NCBI GenBank assembly: GCA_910579585.1
Contig: CAJTVA010000056.1
Coordinates: 1 to 8,247 of the forward strand
Direction of reading: 5' to 3'
DNA: 8,247 nt
DNA from: an uncultured Christensenella sp.
Lineage (GTDB): Bacteria; Bacillota; Clostridia; Christensenellales; Borkfalkiaceae
Shown here in pieces: positions 1-5,675 of the stretch. The translations under genes were made by a program, and so were the position numbers. Each line of letters starts with the position of its first letter. Positions within the stretch are counted from its first letter, which is position 1. Below the pieces are notes generated by a model. The model worked only from the letters and a program-made list of their open reading frames with translations. It did not search any database and was not told where the DNA came from.

Positions 1-5
1 ACTTT

Positions 6-182
6 TTAATCTTTGTTATCGTCTTTGGGGGCGCAGTGAGGGCACGTGCCGCCGCAGGAAGAGCAGTCCGAACAATCGCAACAGCCGCCCTTGTGTTTAA
101 CCTTGCGGTAAATTATGTAACCCAAGGCGGCGACAACCGCCACGCTTACTATAACTATTACCGCAATATCAACGGGTCCCAT
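6..182 (-). CDS. FeoB-associated cysteine-rich membrane protein (58 aa)
   Basis: This small protein has an N-terminal membrane segment (about residues 5-25, rich in V, I and A) followed by a basic stretch (YRKVKHKGG) and a cysteine cluster. The seven cysteines are at positions 34, 35, 37, 40, 43, 47 and 50, and the tail is charged (KDDNKD). That layout and its place directly after feoB match the FeoB-associated Cys-rich membrane protein family, small companions of ferrous iron transporters in Firmicutes. The family's role is not firmly established; metal binding by the cytoplasmic cysteines is an inference. The ATG overlaps the feoB stop codon by one base (TAATG), which implies translational coupling and fixes the start. 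The stop is six bases from the window edge, so the gene is complete, but its terminator and any further operon genes lie outside. Confidence 0.88.
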   Translation of the reverse strand: MGPVDIAVIVIVSVAVVAALGYIIYRKVKHKGGCCDCSDCSSCGGTCPHCAPKDDNKD

Positions 183-2509
183 TACGCTTCACCGTCCTTT
201 TTCTTTCTTTTAAAAATCTTCAAAATATCGAATTTGCCGACATTTCTTAAAACGATAAACGTAGTTACCGCCGCGATTACCGCGAGCCAGATGAACAGCG
301 TCCACCACCATTCTCCGACCGTATAGACCATTGAGCTTATGACGTAGCTTGCGGCTATCCAGAAGAGAAGCGTCCACTTGAACTTGCCTTTGGGAAGTTC
401 CGCCTTAGCAGTTGCGCAAGCCGCGAAGCAAGGAATAGTCGTCATATTGAACGCTATAAACGCGATTATACCGGCGCTTGTTATTCCCGTTGCAGAAGCC
501 ATAGCTGTGGCTTCCTCTATTCCCTCTATTCCCGCGATTGCGTCGGGGATATCGATACCGCCGACGTTCGCGCCGAGAGCGGTTATACAAGCCGCAAGCG
601 TTGCAAAAGTTGCGATAACATTTTCTTTGGCGACAAGCCCTGTAATTGCCGCGACTGCGAATACCCAGCCGAACGCACCGAGTTGCGAGCCGAAGCCGAG
701 CGGAGTGAATATAGGCTGAACAAGCATTCCGAGGGAAGCTAAAATAGAACTGTTCATCTCTTCGTCGGCGACGTACTTCCAGCTCCAATTAAGGTGCGAG
801 AACAGCCAAATTATTACCGTAGAAGCGAAGATAATAGTGAAAGCCTTTTTGACGAAGTGCTTCGTCTTATCCCACAGGTGAAGCATCAGGTTTTTGAAAC
901 CGGGTGCGTGATATGCGGGAAGCTCCATAATGAACGGGGGTGTTTCGCCTTTCTGAGTGGTATTGCGCATCAAAAGCACGCACACTATCGCGGAAACTAT
1001 GCCGAGAATGTACATTCCCATCGTTATAACGTCTACGTTGGTCATACCTACCATTGCGCAGAGCGCGCCGCCGCAAGCCGTTAATATGGGAAGTTTCGCC
1101 CCGCACGAGAAGAAAGGAATTACGCGAATTGTAGCCGTCCTCTCCTTTTCGTCGGCAAGGGTTCTTGTATTAATTGCCGCGGGAACAGAGCAACCGAAGC
1201 CCATTATCATAGGCATAAACGCTCTGCCAGAAAGCCCGAAACGGCGGAAAATTCTGTCGAGTACGAACGCGATACGCGCCATATAGCCCGTGTCCTCCAA
1301 TATCGAGAAGAACAGGAAAAGTACGAGTATCTGAGGAAGGAAACCTAAAACGGCGAAGATGCCGCCCAATATTCCGTCGCCGACAAGACCGCTAGCCCAT
1401 TCCGCCGCTCCGTCGTTTTCCATCAAGGTTACGATGCCGCCCGAAATGTGGTCGAGGAATAAGTTCAGAAAGTTAGTTAGTATTACGCCGGGGGAATAAA
1501 CTGCGCCGTCGTAGAAAATAGCCAGTATCTCTACGCCGAAGTTATTGTATTGGAGTTCGCCGTCAACTTCGGATGCAAGCCCCAAGTCGATAAGCGAGGG
1601 CATCCAAGCCTGCTCTTCGGTAAAGCCGTTCAAGTAAAAGAGGTTTTCCGAGAACGTAAAGTGGAAAATGAAGAATAAAATTACGATAAAAATGGGAATT
1701 GCCCATACCCTGTGGGTTAAAACTTTATCGATTTTATCAGACTTTGTAAGCGCCCCCCTCTCCGTCTTTTTGACTTTTGCAGTGGAAAGGTTAGCGGATA
1801 TGTATTTATATCTTTCGTCGGCGATTGCCGCTTCCAAATCTTCGTCGCCGAATTTTTCAAGGACTGCCGAAGCACCCTTTCTTTGAAGTTCGAGTTCGTC
1901 CTTTTCAAGAAGCTTGACTGCATGAAAGAGGGGCGAAGAAACTTCTTCCGCATCGTAGTAGGCGCAAGCCGTTTCAAGCTGTTTTTCGAAAACCCCTTTA
2001 AATACAGCCGTGCCCTTTCTTTCGGCGGGCATAGCCGCCGCCCTGTCCATAAGCTGTTTTAAGCCCGTGCCTTTGAGCGCCGATATAGGCACGACGGGCA
2101 CGCCGAGGGTCTTTTCAAGCGACGATGCGTCTATCTTGTCGCCGCACTTCTCCACTTCATCAATCATATTCAGCGCAATTATGACGGGAACGTCCATTTC
2201 GAGAAGCTGAGTCGTGAGATAGAGGTTGCGCTCTAAGTTGGTTGCGTCGACGATATTGATTATGCCGTCGGGCTTTTCGTCAAGAATGAAATTACGGGAA
2301 ACGACTTCTTCGGGAGTATAGGGCGAAAGAGAATAAATACCCGGCAAGTCTACGATTGCAACGGGTTTTTCACCGCCTTTATAGACGCCGTCGCGCTTGT
2401 CTACCGTAACGCCGGGCCAGTTGCCCACGTGCGCAGTCGAGCCAGTAAGCGCGTTGAAAAGCGTAGTCTTTCCGCAGTTGGGGTTGCCTGCTAATGCAAA
2501 CGTTTTCAT
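182..2509 (-). CDS. feoB: Ferrous iron transport protein B (FeoB), GTPase-coupled Fe(II) permease
   Basis: FeoB imports Fe(II) across the cytoplasmic membrane using an N-terminal G domain. In the 775-residue product the G1 P-loop GNPNCGKT is at 8-15, the G2 threonine at about 35, G3 DLPG at 54-57, G4 NMID at 114-117 and G5 SAL at 143-145. A helical linker leads to a polytopic membrane region from about 267. That region carries both cysteine-containing gate motifs, GCSVPA (439-444) and SCGAKLP (468-474), and the conserved ILEDTGYMAR at 404-413. The tail is basic and cytoplasmic. Length is normal for the family. The frame extends upstream to 2530, but the ATG at 2507-2509 is preferred. It overlaps the upstream feoA stop as ATGA, has GGAGG 10 bases upstream (2520-2524), and begins MKTFALAGNPNCGKT as FeoB proteins do. 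It lies in an operon after two feoA genes and before the Cys-rich partner. Confidence 0.97.
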   Translation of the reverse strand: MKTFALAGNPNCGKTTLFNALTGSTAHVGNWPGVTVDKRDGVYKGGEKPVAIVDLPGIYSLSPYTPEEVVSRNFILDEKPDGIINIVDATNLERNLYLTTQLLEMDVPVIIALNMIDEVEKCGDKIDASSLEKTLGVPVVPISALKGTGLKQLMDRAAAMPAERKGTAVFKGVFEKQLETACAYYDAEEVSSPLFHAVKLLEKDELELQRKGASAVLEKFGDEDLEAAIADERYKYISANLSTAKVKKTERGALTKSDKIDKVLTHRVWAIPIFIVILFFIFHFTFSENLFYLNGFTEEQAWMPSLIDLGLASEVDGELQYNNFGVEILAIFYDGAVYSPGVILTNFLNLFLDHISGGIVTLMENDGAAEWASGLVGDGILGGIFAVLGFLPQILVLFLFFSILEDTGYMARIAFVLDRIFRRFGLSGRAFMPMIMGFGCSVPAAINTRTLADEKERTATIRVIPFFSCGAKLPILTACGGALCAMVGMTNVDVITMGMYILGIVSAIVCVLLMRNTTQKGETPPFIMELPAYHAPGFKNLMLHLWDKTKHFVKKAFTIIFASTVIIWLFSHLNWSWKYVADEEMNSSILASLGMLVQPIFTPLGFGSQLGAFGWVFAVAAITGLVAKENVIATFATLAACITALGANVGGIDIPDAIAGIEGIEEATAMASATGITSAGIIAFIAFNMTTIPCFAACATAKAELPKGKFKWTLLFWIAASYVISSMVYTVGEWWWTLFIWLAVIAAVTTFIVLRNVGKFDILKIFKRKKKDGEA

Positions 2510-2736
2510 TTGGTTTCCACCTCCACGCAAGCCGCTTCGGTTTTGCGAAGCGTGAGTTCGTACCCGCGCAAAGTTATTTCTATAGGGTCGCCGAGGGGGG
2601 CTTTCTTACGCATAGTAAGTTCCGCGCCGGGGGTCACGCCCATATCGAAAAGTCGGCGGCGAATTCTGCCTTCGCCAGTGACCGCTACTATTTTACCGCT
2701 CTCTCCGACGGTAAATTCACTGAGTAGTTTGCTCAT
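2506..2736 (-). CDS. feoA: FeoA-family protein, directly upstream of feoB (FeoA copy 1)
   Basis: This 76-residue protein has the SH3-like FeoA fold signature: an N-terminal LSEFTVGESGKIVAV strand, the helical RRRLFDMGVTPGAEL segment, and strands ending in the typical GYELTLRKTEA. FeoA is a small cytoplasmic protein needed for full FeoB activity and thought to dock on the transporter; the mechanism is debated. It has a clear AGGAG (2743-2747) six bases before the ATG, and its TGA overlaps the feoB ATG, so the two are translationally coupled. A second, divergent FeoA is encoded 125 bases upstream, and the two differ over most of their length. The closer coupling suggests that this copy is the dedicated FeoB partner, which is an inference. 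Confidence 0.94.
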   Translation of the reverse strand: MSKLLSEFTVGESGKIVAVTGEGRIRRRLFDMGVTPGAELTMRKKAPLGDPIEITLRGYELTLRKTEAACVEVETK

Positions 2737-2769
2737 TATATGCTCCTTTTAATATTTATATACATTAAA

Positions 2770-2783
2770 TTAACTTAGGTTTA
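2770..2783 (-). promoter_or_regulatory. Putative second operator box between the two feoA genes
   Basis: TTAAC-TTAG-GTTTA is an imperfect palindrome 33 bases upstream of the downstream feoA start codon. It shares AAATTAACT--GGTT with the box at the operon promoter. No convincing -35/-10 pair accompanies it; the best -10-like hexamer is TATAAA at 2755-2760. It may control a weak internal promoter, assist repression at the main one, or be a relic of an independent feoA-feoB promoter. Confidence 0.4.
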
Positions 2784-2802
2784 CTTTTTTGGAAAATTTT
2801 TC

Positions 2803-2818
2803 GACCCGCGTACGGGTC
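2803..2818 (-). other. Intercistronic stem-loop between the two feoA genes
   Basis: GACCCG and CGGGTC form a perfect 6-bp stem around a 4-base loop. On the minus strand it is followed by GAAAAATTTTCC rather than a clean U-tract, so it is at best a partial terminator. It could equally stabilise or mark a processing site in the operon mRNA and so set different levels of the first feoA and the genes downstream. Confidence 0.45.
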
Positions 2819-2861
2819 TTTATTGTATCAGCCGCGCAGAATTGCGAAGCTTATATAATTG

Positions 2862-3074
2862 TTACGCAACTAGAATTTTAGAGGCAAGAGTCTTATCGAG
2901 GCACAGCCTACCCTCTTTTACTATAACTATCACGTTACCGCCCGAAGACGAAAGTAAGGTTATAGTACTGCCGACGGTTATACCGAGCTCGTTGAGGTGC
3001 TTTTTGACTTTTTCTTCCGCGCCTATTTTTCTTACCGTCAACTCCCTGTTAGACGGAGCGATTGCAATTGGCAT
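2862..3074 (-). CDS. feoA: FeoA-family protein, first gene of the feo operon (FeoA copy 2)
   Basis: This 70-residue protein is a second FeoA domain. It has MPIAIAPSNRELTVRKIGAEEKVKKHLNELGITVGSTITLL, then a glycine turn (SSSGGN) and the strand pair VIVIVKEGRLCLDKTLASKI. The helix/turn LNELGITVGSTITLL aligns with LFDMGVTPGAELTMR of the downstream copy, which supports common ancestry despite low identity elsewhere. The ATG has AGGAG (3080-3084) five bases upstream and sits about 23 bases from the predicted transcription start. Being promoter-proximal, it should be expressed at least as strongly as the other feo genes. It could be an accessory FeoA with its own function or a paralogue acting on the same FeoB; the sequence does not decide. 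Confidence 0.92.
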   Translation of the reverse strand: MPIAIAPSNRELTVRKIGAEEKVKKHLNELGITVGSTITLLSSSGGNVIVIVKEGRLCLDKTLASKILVA

Positions 3075-3087
3075 AATATCTCCTAAA

Positions 3088-3105
3088 AATTAACTCTGGT
3101 TAAAT
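3088..3105 (-). promoter_or_regulatory. Putative metalloregulator operator at the feo transcription start
   Basis: The palindrome TTAAC-TCTG-GTTAA (3090-3103) lies over the predicted transcription start, with A/T flanks that touch the -10 element. That position suits a repressor. A related box, TTAAC-TTAG-GTTTA, occurs before the second feoA (2770-2783). The pattern is more like the TTAGGTTA half-sites of DtxR/IdeR/MntR-type iron or manganese regulators than a Fur box, but the regulator is not encoded here and its identity is inferred. Confidence 0.55.
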
Positions 3106-3133
3106 TATATTACTATATAATTATTTTGTCAAC
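3104..3133 (-). promoter_or_regulatory. feo operon promoter (sigma-70/sigma-A type)
   Basis: On the minus strand there is a perfect -35 TTGACA (3128-3133), an 18-base AT-rich spacer, and a perfect -10 TATAAT (3104-3109). Transcription would start near 3097, giving a leader of about 23 bases before the first feoA. A promoter this close to consensus implies strong expression that must be held back by a repressor, which fits the palindrome just downstream. Confidence 0.85.
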
Positions 3134-3162
3134 AAAAAAATAACCTGAATTTATTTTTTTTA

Positions 3163-3200
3163 AAAAATCTGTCGGCCGCAAAACGCGCCCGACGGATTTT
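3163..3200 (-). terminator. Intrinsic terminator of the two-component operon
   Basis: One base after the histidine-kinase stop codon, the minus strand has AAAATCCGTCGG, a GC-rich loop with a small inner CGC/GCG pairing, then CCGACAGATTTT. These form a 12-bp stem with one G-U wobble, ending in six T residues. It should stop transcription before the feo promoter 30 bases further on and make the two operons independent. Confidence 0.88.
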
Positions 3201-3201
3201 A

Positions 3202-4638
3202 TTATTCATTTATATCTATTTCGGCAGGCACGCAGGGAAAATCGACCCAGAAAGTCGAGCCCTTATCCTTTTCGCTTTCGACGCCGAAGTCGAATGAATG
3301 GTTTTCAAGTATCGCCTTTACTATGTTCAGCCCCAATCCCGTTCCCTTTACGGGGCGGTTGTGGTTTTCCTTGACGCGGTAATATCTGTTCCAGATTTCG
3401 GGGAGTTCGTCTTTGGAAATTCCCTTGCCCGTGTCCTTAACCTCAAACCGCACGCGCTTGAAGTCCATACTGGATTTCAAGCTTATATATACGGTCTTAT
3501 CTGCGCCCGTGTAATTCGCCGCATTGCCCAAAAGGTTGTAAATTACCTGCCTTATCTTCTCCTCGTCTGCGCGGGTATAAAGGTTTGGCTCTATATCGAG
3601 CATAAAGCTGTAACCTTGCGCCTCCTGCAAATATCCGAATTTATTGATAATTCCGTAAACGAGTTCGGTAAGGTTGAAAACTTTGAGTTTCAGCTCGGTC
3701 ATATTTGATTGAAGCTTTGAAACGCTTAAAACGTCGTTCACAAGCCCCGTGAGTCTGTCCGCCTCGTCGATTATAACCTGCAAGTGCTTTTCGCGCTTTT
3801 CGGGGTTGTCGCCCGAAATCTCCTTTATCATAGAAGCGTACGCTTTAATCATAGTCAGCGGAGTCTTTAAATCGTGAGTAACGTTCGCTAAAATTTCGTG
3901 CTGGAAGTCCTCGCTTTTTTTCACCTCGTCGCGAACGTAGTTCAAGGTGTCAGAAAGCTGAGCCATTTCCCTATAATCGACGTTGGTAAATTTGATTCCG
4001 TAATCACCCTTCGCCAACATAACCGCCGTGTCGGACATAGTTTTCATACCCGATGTCAGCTTTTTGGAAAAAGCCAAAGAAACCAACACGGCGACGGCAA
4101 ACACCGCGCCACCTATAATAAGCAGGTACAACTGCATATTCAGGATAGTGCGCCGCATTATCGCAACCGAATACCTGACGAAAAGCAAGTGCGGTTCACC
4201 TGCGTATTCGGTCTTAGACGCGTAATTGACCGCTTCGTTCGAACGGTAAACGACAAAATAGCCGACCTCTTCCCCGCCCGCGCGCGCCGTGACTTCCTTT
4301 AAAATATCGTCGACCGCACCGTAATCAAGCGGTGCTACGGGTTCACCGTCAAGCGTGAACAAAAAGACGTTTACGCCGTCACGGAAGTTACGGACGAGGC
4401 TTTCTTCAAGCTCCTCCGTACTGACGCCGCGCTTCAAATCTTCTTCTATTTCTTTACCGATAAAAGTAATTTTGTCGTGCGCCTGATTTTCAAGCGTTTC
4501 CGAAACGATTATGAAAAACCCGAGCTCGACAAGAATAACCATAAAGAACGCCAAAAGACAGAAGTAGCCCAGCATAGCGCTGTTGACGCTTTTAAGCCTT
4601 TTCAGTTTTTTGAGCTTTTCAGGCTTTTCAGACTTCAA
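3202..4638 (-). CDS. Membrane sensor histidine kinase (OmpR-partner type)
   Basis: This 478-residue kinase would sense an external signal and phosphorylate the regulator encoded just upstream. It has a lysine-rich cytoplasmic N-terminus, a first membrane helix at about 22-45, an extracellular domain of about 120 residues (46-165), a second helix at about 167-190, and a HAMP linker to about 243. The dimerisation helix has the phosphoacceptor His255 in THDLKTP. The ATPase domain shows N-box NLLGNAANYT (368-377), G1 DTGKGI (402-407), F-box WNRYYR (416-421) and G2 GTGLGL (432-437). All catalytic motifs are intact. The start appears to be TTG, overlapping the regulator's 3' end by 11 bases and suggesting coupled translation. 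The next in-frame ATG (codon 22) would remove the basic stretch before the first helix and is less likely. I do not recognise the sensor domain, so the stimulus is unknown. Confidence 0.92.
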   Translation of the reverse strand: MKSEKPEKLKKLKRLKSVNSAMLGYFCLLAFFMVILVELGFFIIVSETLENQAHDKITFIGKEIEEDLKRGVSTEELEESLVRNFRDGVNVFLFTLDGEPVAPLDYGAVDDILKEVTARAGGEEVGYFVVYRSNEAVNYASKTEYAGEPHLLFVRYSVAIMRRTILNMQLYLLIIGGAVFAVAVLVSLAFSKKLTSGMKTMSDTAVMLAKGDYGIKFTNVDYREMAQLSDTLNYVRDEVKKSEDFQHEILANVTHDLKTPLTMIKAYASMIKEISGDNPEKREKHLQVIIDEADRLTGLVNDVLSVSKLQSNMTELKLKVFNLTELVYGIINKFGYLQEAQGYSFMLDIEPNLYTRADEEKIRQVIYNLLGNAANYTGADKTVYISLKSSMDFKRVRFEVKDTGKGISKDELPEIWNRYYRVKENHNRPVKGTGLGLNIVKAILENHSFDFGVESEKDKGSTFWVDFPCVPAEIDINE

Positions 4639-5287
4639 ATTTGTACCCTAAGCCCCTTAAAGTTATTATGAATTTTCTGTACTGTTTAAGGTTCGAGCGC
4701 AACATTTTGATGTGCGTATCGACCGTTCTGTCGTCGCCGTAAAAGTCGAAGCCCCATACGTCCATAAGAAGTTTTTCGCGCGTTAAAGCAATACCTTTGT
4801 TTTTAACGAAGTAAAAAAGTATCTCGTACTCTTTCGGGGTAAGTTCCGCCTTTTCGCCGTCAACGTAGACGTTACGCCCTACCATATCGATTTTCAGCCC
4901 CTCGAACGTCACTATGTCGTTAGTTTCCTGAGTGCCGCGCTTCAACACTGCGTGAACGCGCGCCAAAACCTCTTTCGGAGAAAACGGCTTTGTAACGTAG
5001 TCGTCGGCGCCGATTTCGAAACCGAAAAGTTTGTCGTACTCCTCGCCCCTTGCCGACAACATAATTACGGGTATATTTTTTATCTTTTTAATTTCCTTAA
5101 CCGCGGAAAAGCCGTCAAGTCGGGGCATCATTACGTCCATTAAAATTATGTCGAAGTCGTTGTCGCGGCAGAGCTTGACCGCCTGCATACCGTCAGCCGC
5201 TTCGTAGGCTTCGCCGCCCTCGAACTCGACATATTCTTTAAGCACGCCCCTTATCATTTCCTCGTCATCTACTATAAGTACTTTCAT
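4628..5287 (-). CDS. OmpR/PhoB-family response regulator
   Basis: This 219-residue DNA-binding regulator is the partner of the kinase downstream. The receiver domain (1-115) has the acidic pair D7/D8, phosphoacceptor D51 in LMDVMMPRLDG, S79 in place of the usual Thr/Ser, and K100 in VTKPFSP. The C-terminal winged helix (about 125-219) has the family features LTPKEYEILFYF, the recognition-helix region DDRTVDTHIKMLRSNL, and the final hairpin LRGLGYKFEV. The frame opens upstream at a TTG (5305), but the ATG at 5285-5287 is chosen. It has AGGAG (5296-5300) eight bases upstream and starts directly with the receiver's first strand, MKVLIVDDEE. The target genes cannot be read from the sequence. An autoregulatory site is possible at the candidate promoter, where TAAGTT is repeated with an 11-base period. 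Confidence 0.95.
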   Translation of the reverse strand: MKVLIVDDEEMIRGVLKEYVEFEGGEAYEAADGMQAVKLCRDNDFDIILMDVMMPRLDGFSAVKEIKKIKNIPVIMLSARGEEYDKLFGFEIGADDYVTKPFSPKEVLARVHAVLKRGTQETNDIVTFEGLKIDMVGRNVYVDGEKAELTPKEYEILFYFVKNKGIALTREKLLMDVWGFDFYGDDRTVDTHIKMLRSNLKQYRKFIITLRGLGYKFEV

Positions 5288-5303
5288 AAAATAAACTCCT
5301 AAC

Positions 5304-5493
5304 AAAATCTCGGCTATTCTGCGCCTGCGATTTTTCGTGATTTTTGAAGGCTCTGCCTCCCTGCCCGCGATTTCTCAGGGCACATACATATATAATCGCG
5401 GGCATTCCCTCCGCTGAGGCGAAGGGGTTCGCAAATTGAGTGCGCTGGCGCAAAAGCGTAGTTTTGCTTGCGCAGTAAAAAATCTCGGCTATT
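5304..5493. repeat. Structured intergenic element flanked by 15-bp direct repeats (MITE-like)
   Basis: The 15-base sequence AAAATCTCGGCTATT occurs at 5304-5318 and again at 5479-5493. The 160 bases between begin CTGCGC (5319-5324) and end near GCGCAG (5470-5475), a short terminal inverted repeat. Inside are an 11-bp perfect inverted repeat (TGCCCGCGATT 5362-5372 with AATCGCGGGCA 5394-5404), flanked further out by GCCTC/GAGGC (5355-5359 with 5416-5420). A GCGAA/TTCGC hairpin (5419-5432) and TGCGC/GCGCA pairs (5441-5474) follow. It is richer in GC and structure than the surrounding AT-rich spacer and has no credible coding content. It lies between the candidate promoter and the ribosome binding site of the response regulator, so it would be transcribed as leader RNA. 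It may be a non-autonomous mobile element, an interspersed genomic repeat, or a structured leader. Confidence 0.6.
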
Positions 5494-5566
5494 TAATAAT
5501 AAACCGTATAACTAAAATACAATTAATATAATAATGAAATATATGTGAAATTTTAAGTTCAAACTA

Positions 5567-5595
5567 AGTTTATCACAAAAAATTTTTTTAGTCAA
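5567..5595 (-). promoter_or_regulatory. Candidate promoter of the two-component operon
   Basis: The minus strand shows TTGACT (5590-5595), a 17-base spacer of A and T runs, and TAAACT (5567-5572). Transcription would start near 5560, leaving a leader of about 270 bases that contains the structured repeat element. Two exact TAAGTT copies (5554-5559 and 5565-5570, plus-strand reading) with an 11-base period overlap the -10, as expected for a PhoB/OmpR-type binding site. Autoregulation is an inference. Confidence 0.55.
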
Positions 5596-5609
5596 TATCC
5601 GCGAAACCG

Positions 5610-5638
5610 TTGACAAGCAAGTCGGACGGTGTTAAAAT
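5610..5638 (+). promoter_or_regulatory. Promoter of the radical SAM/DUF4130 operon
   Basis: TTGACA (5610-5615) is separated by exactly 17 bases from TAAAAT (5633-5638), a near-consensus sigma-70-type promoter. Transcription would begin near 5645, about 30 bases before the ATG. Its -35 lies 14 bases from the -35 of the divergent two-component promoter, so the two may share control. Confidence 0.72.
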
Positions 5639-5675
5639 TATTTTATAAACATTTGTTTGCTTTTAGTGGATTTGT

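Noticed and set aside
378..1286. Plus-strand open frames opposite feoB, some with hydrophobic, membrane-like sequence.
   Set aside because: They mirror the feoB transmembrane codons in the complementary frame; no start signals or family resemblance support them.
2510..2530. An upstream start for FeoB adding seven residues (MRGGGNQ).
   Set aside because: It would include the ribosome binding site GGAGG in the coding region. The ATG at 2507-2509 overlaps the feoA stop as ATGA and matches the usual FeoB N-terminus.
2803..2820. A full intrinsic terminator between the two feoA genes.
   Set aside because: The stem has only six pairs, and the minus-strand sequence after it lacks an immediate U-tract. 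It is therefore kept as a stem-loop of uncertain role.
3088..3105. A Fur box at the feo promoter.
   Set aside because: The palindrome TTAAC-N4-GTTAA does not fit repeated GATAAT-type Fur units. A DtxR/MntR-like site is a better, though unproven, reading.
3088..3200. A functional link between the two-component system and iron uptake because they are adjacent.
   Set aside because: A strong terminator ends the kinase transcript and feo has its own near-consensus promoter. Adjacency alone does not show shared regulation.
3298..4302. Plus-strand open frames of about 135 codons opposite the histidine kinase.
   Set aside because: They are antisense to a gene with intact catalytic motifs, lack ribosome sites, and show His- and Arg-rich sequence typical of shadow frames.
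5288..5305. A TTG start extending the response regulator by six residues (MLGVYF).
   Set aside because: The extension covers the AGGAG ribosome site and precedes the normal receiver start MKVLIVDDEE.
5265..5453. A 62-codon open frame on the minus strand through the intergenic repeat element.
   Set aside because: It has no ribosome binding site, a composition set by the hairpins, and overlaps the response-regulator start region. It is a by-product of the repeat.
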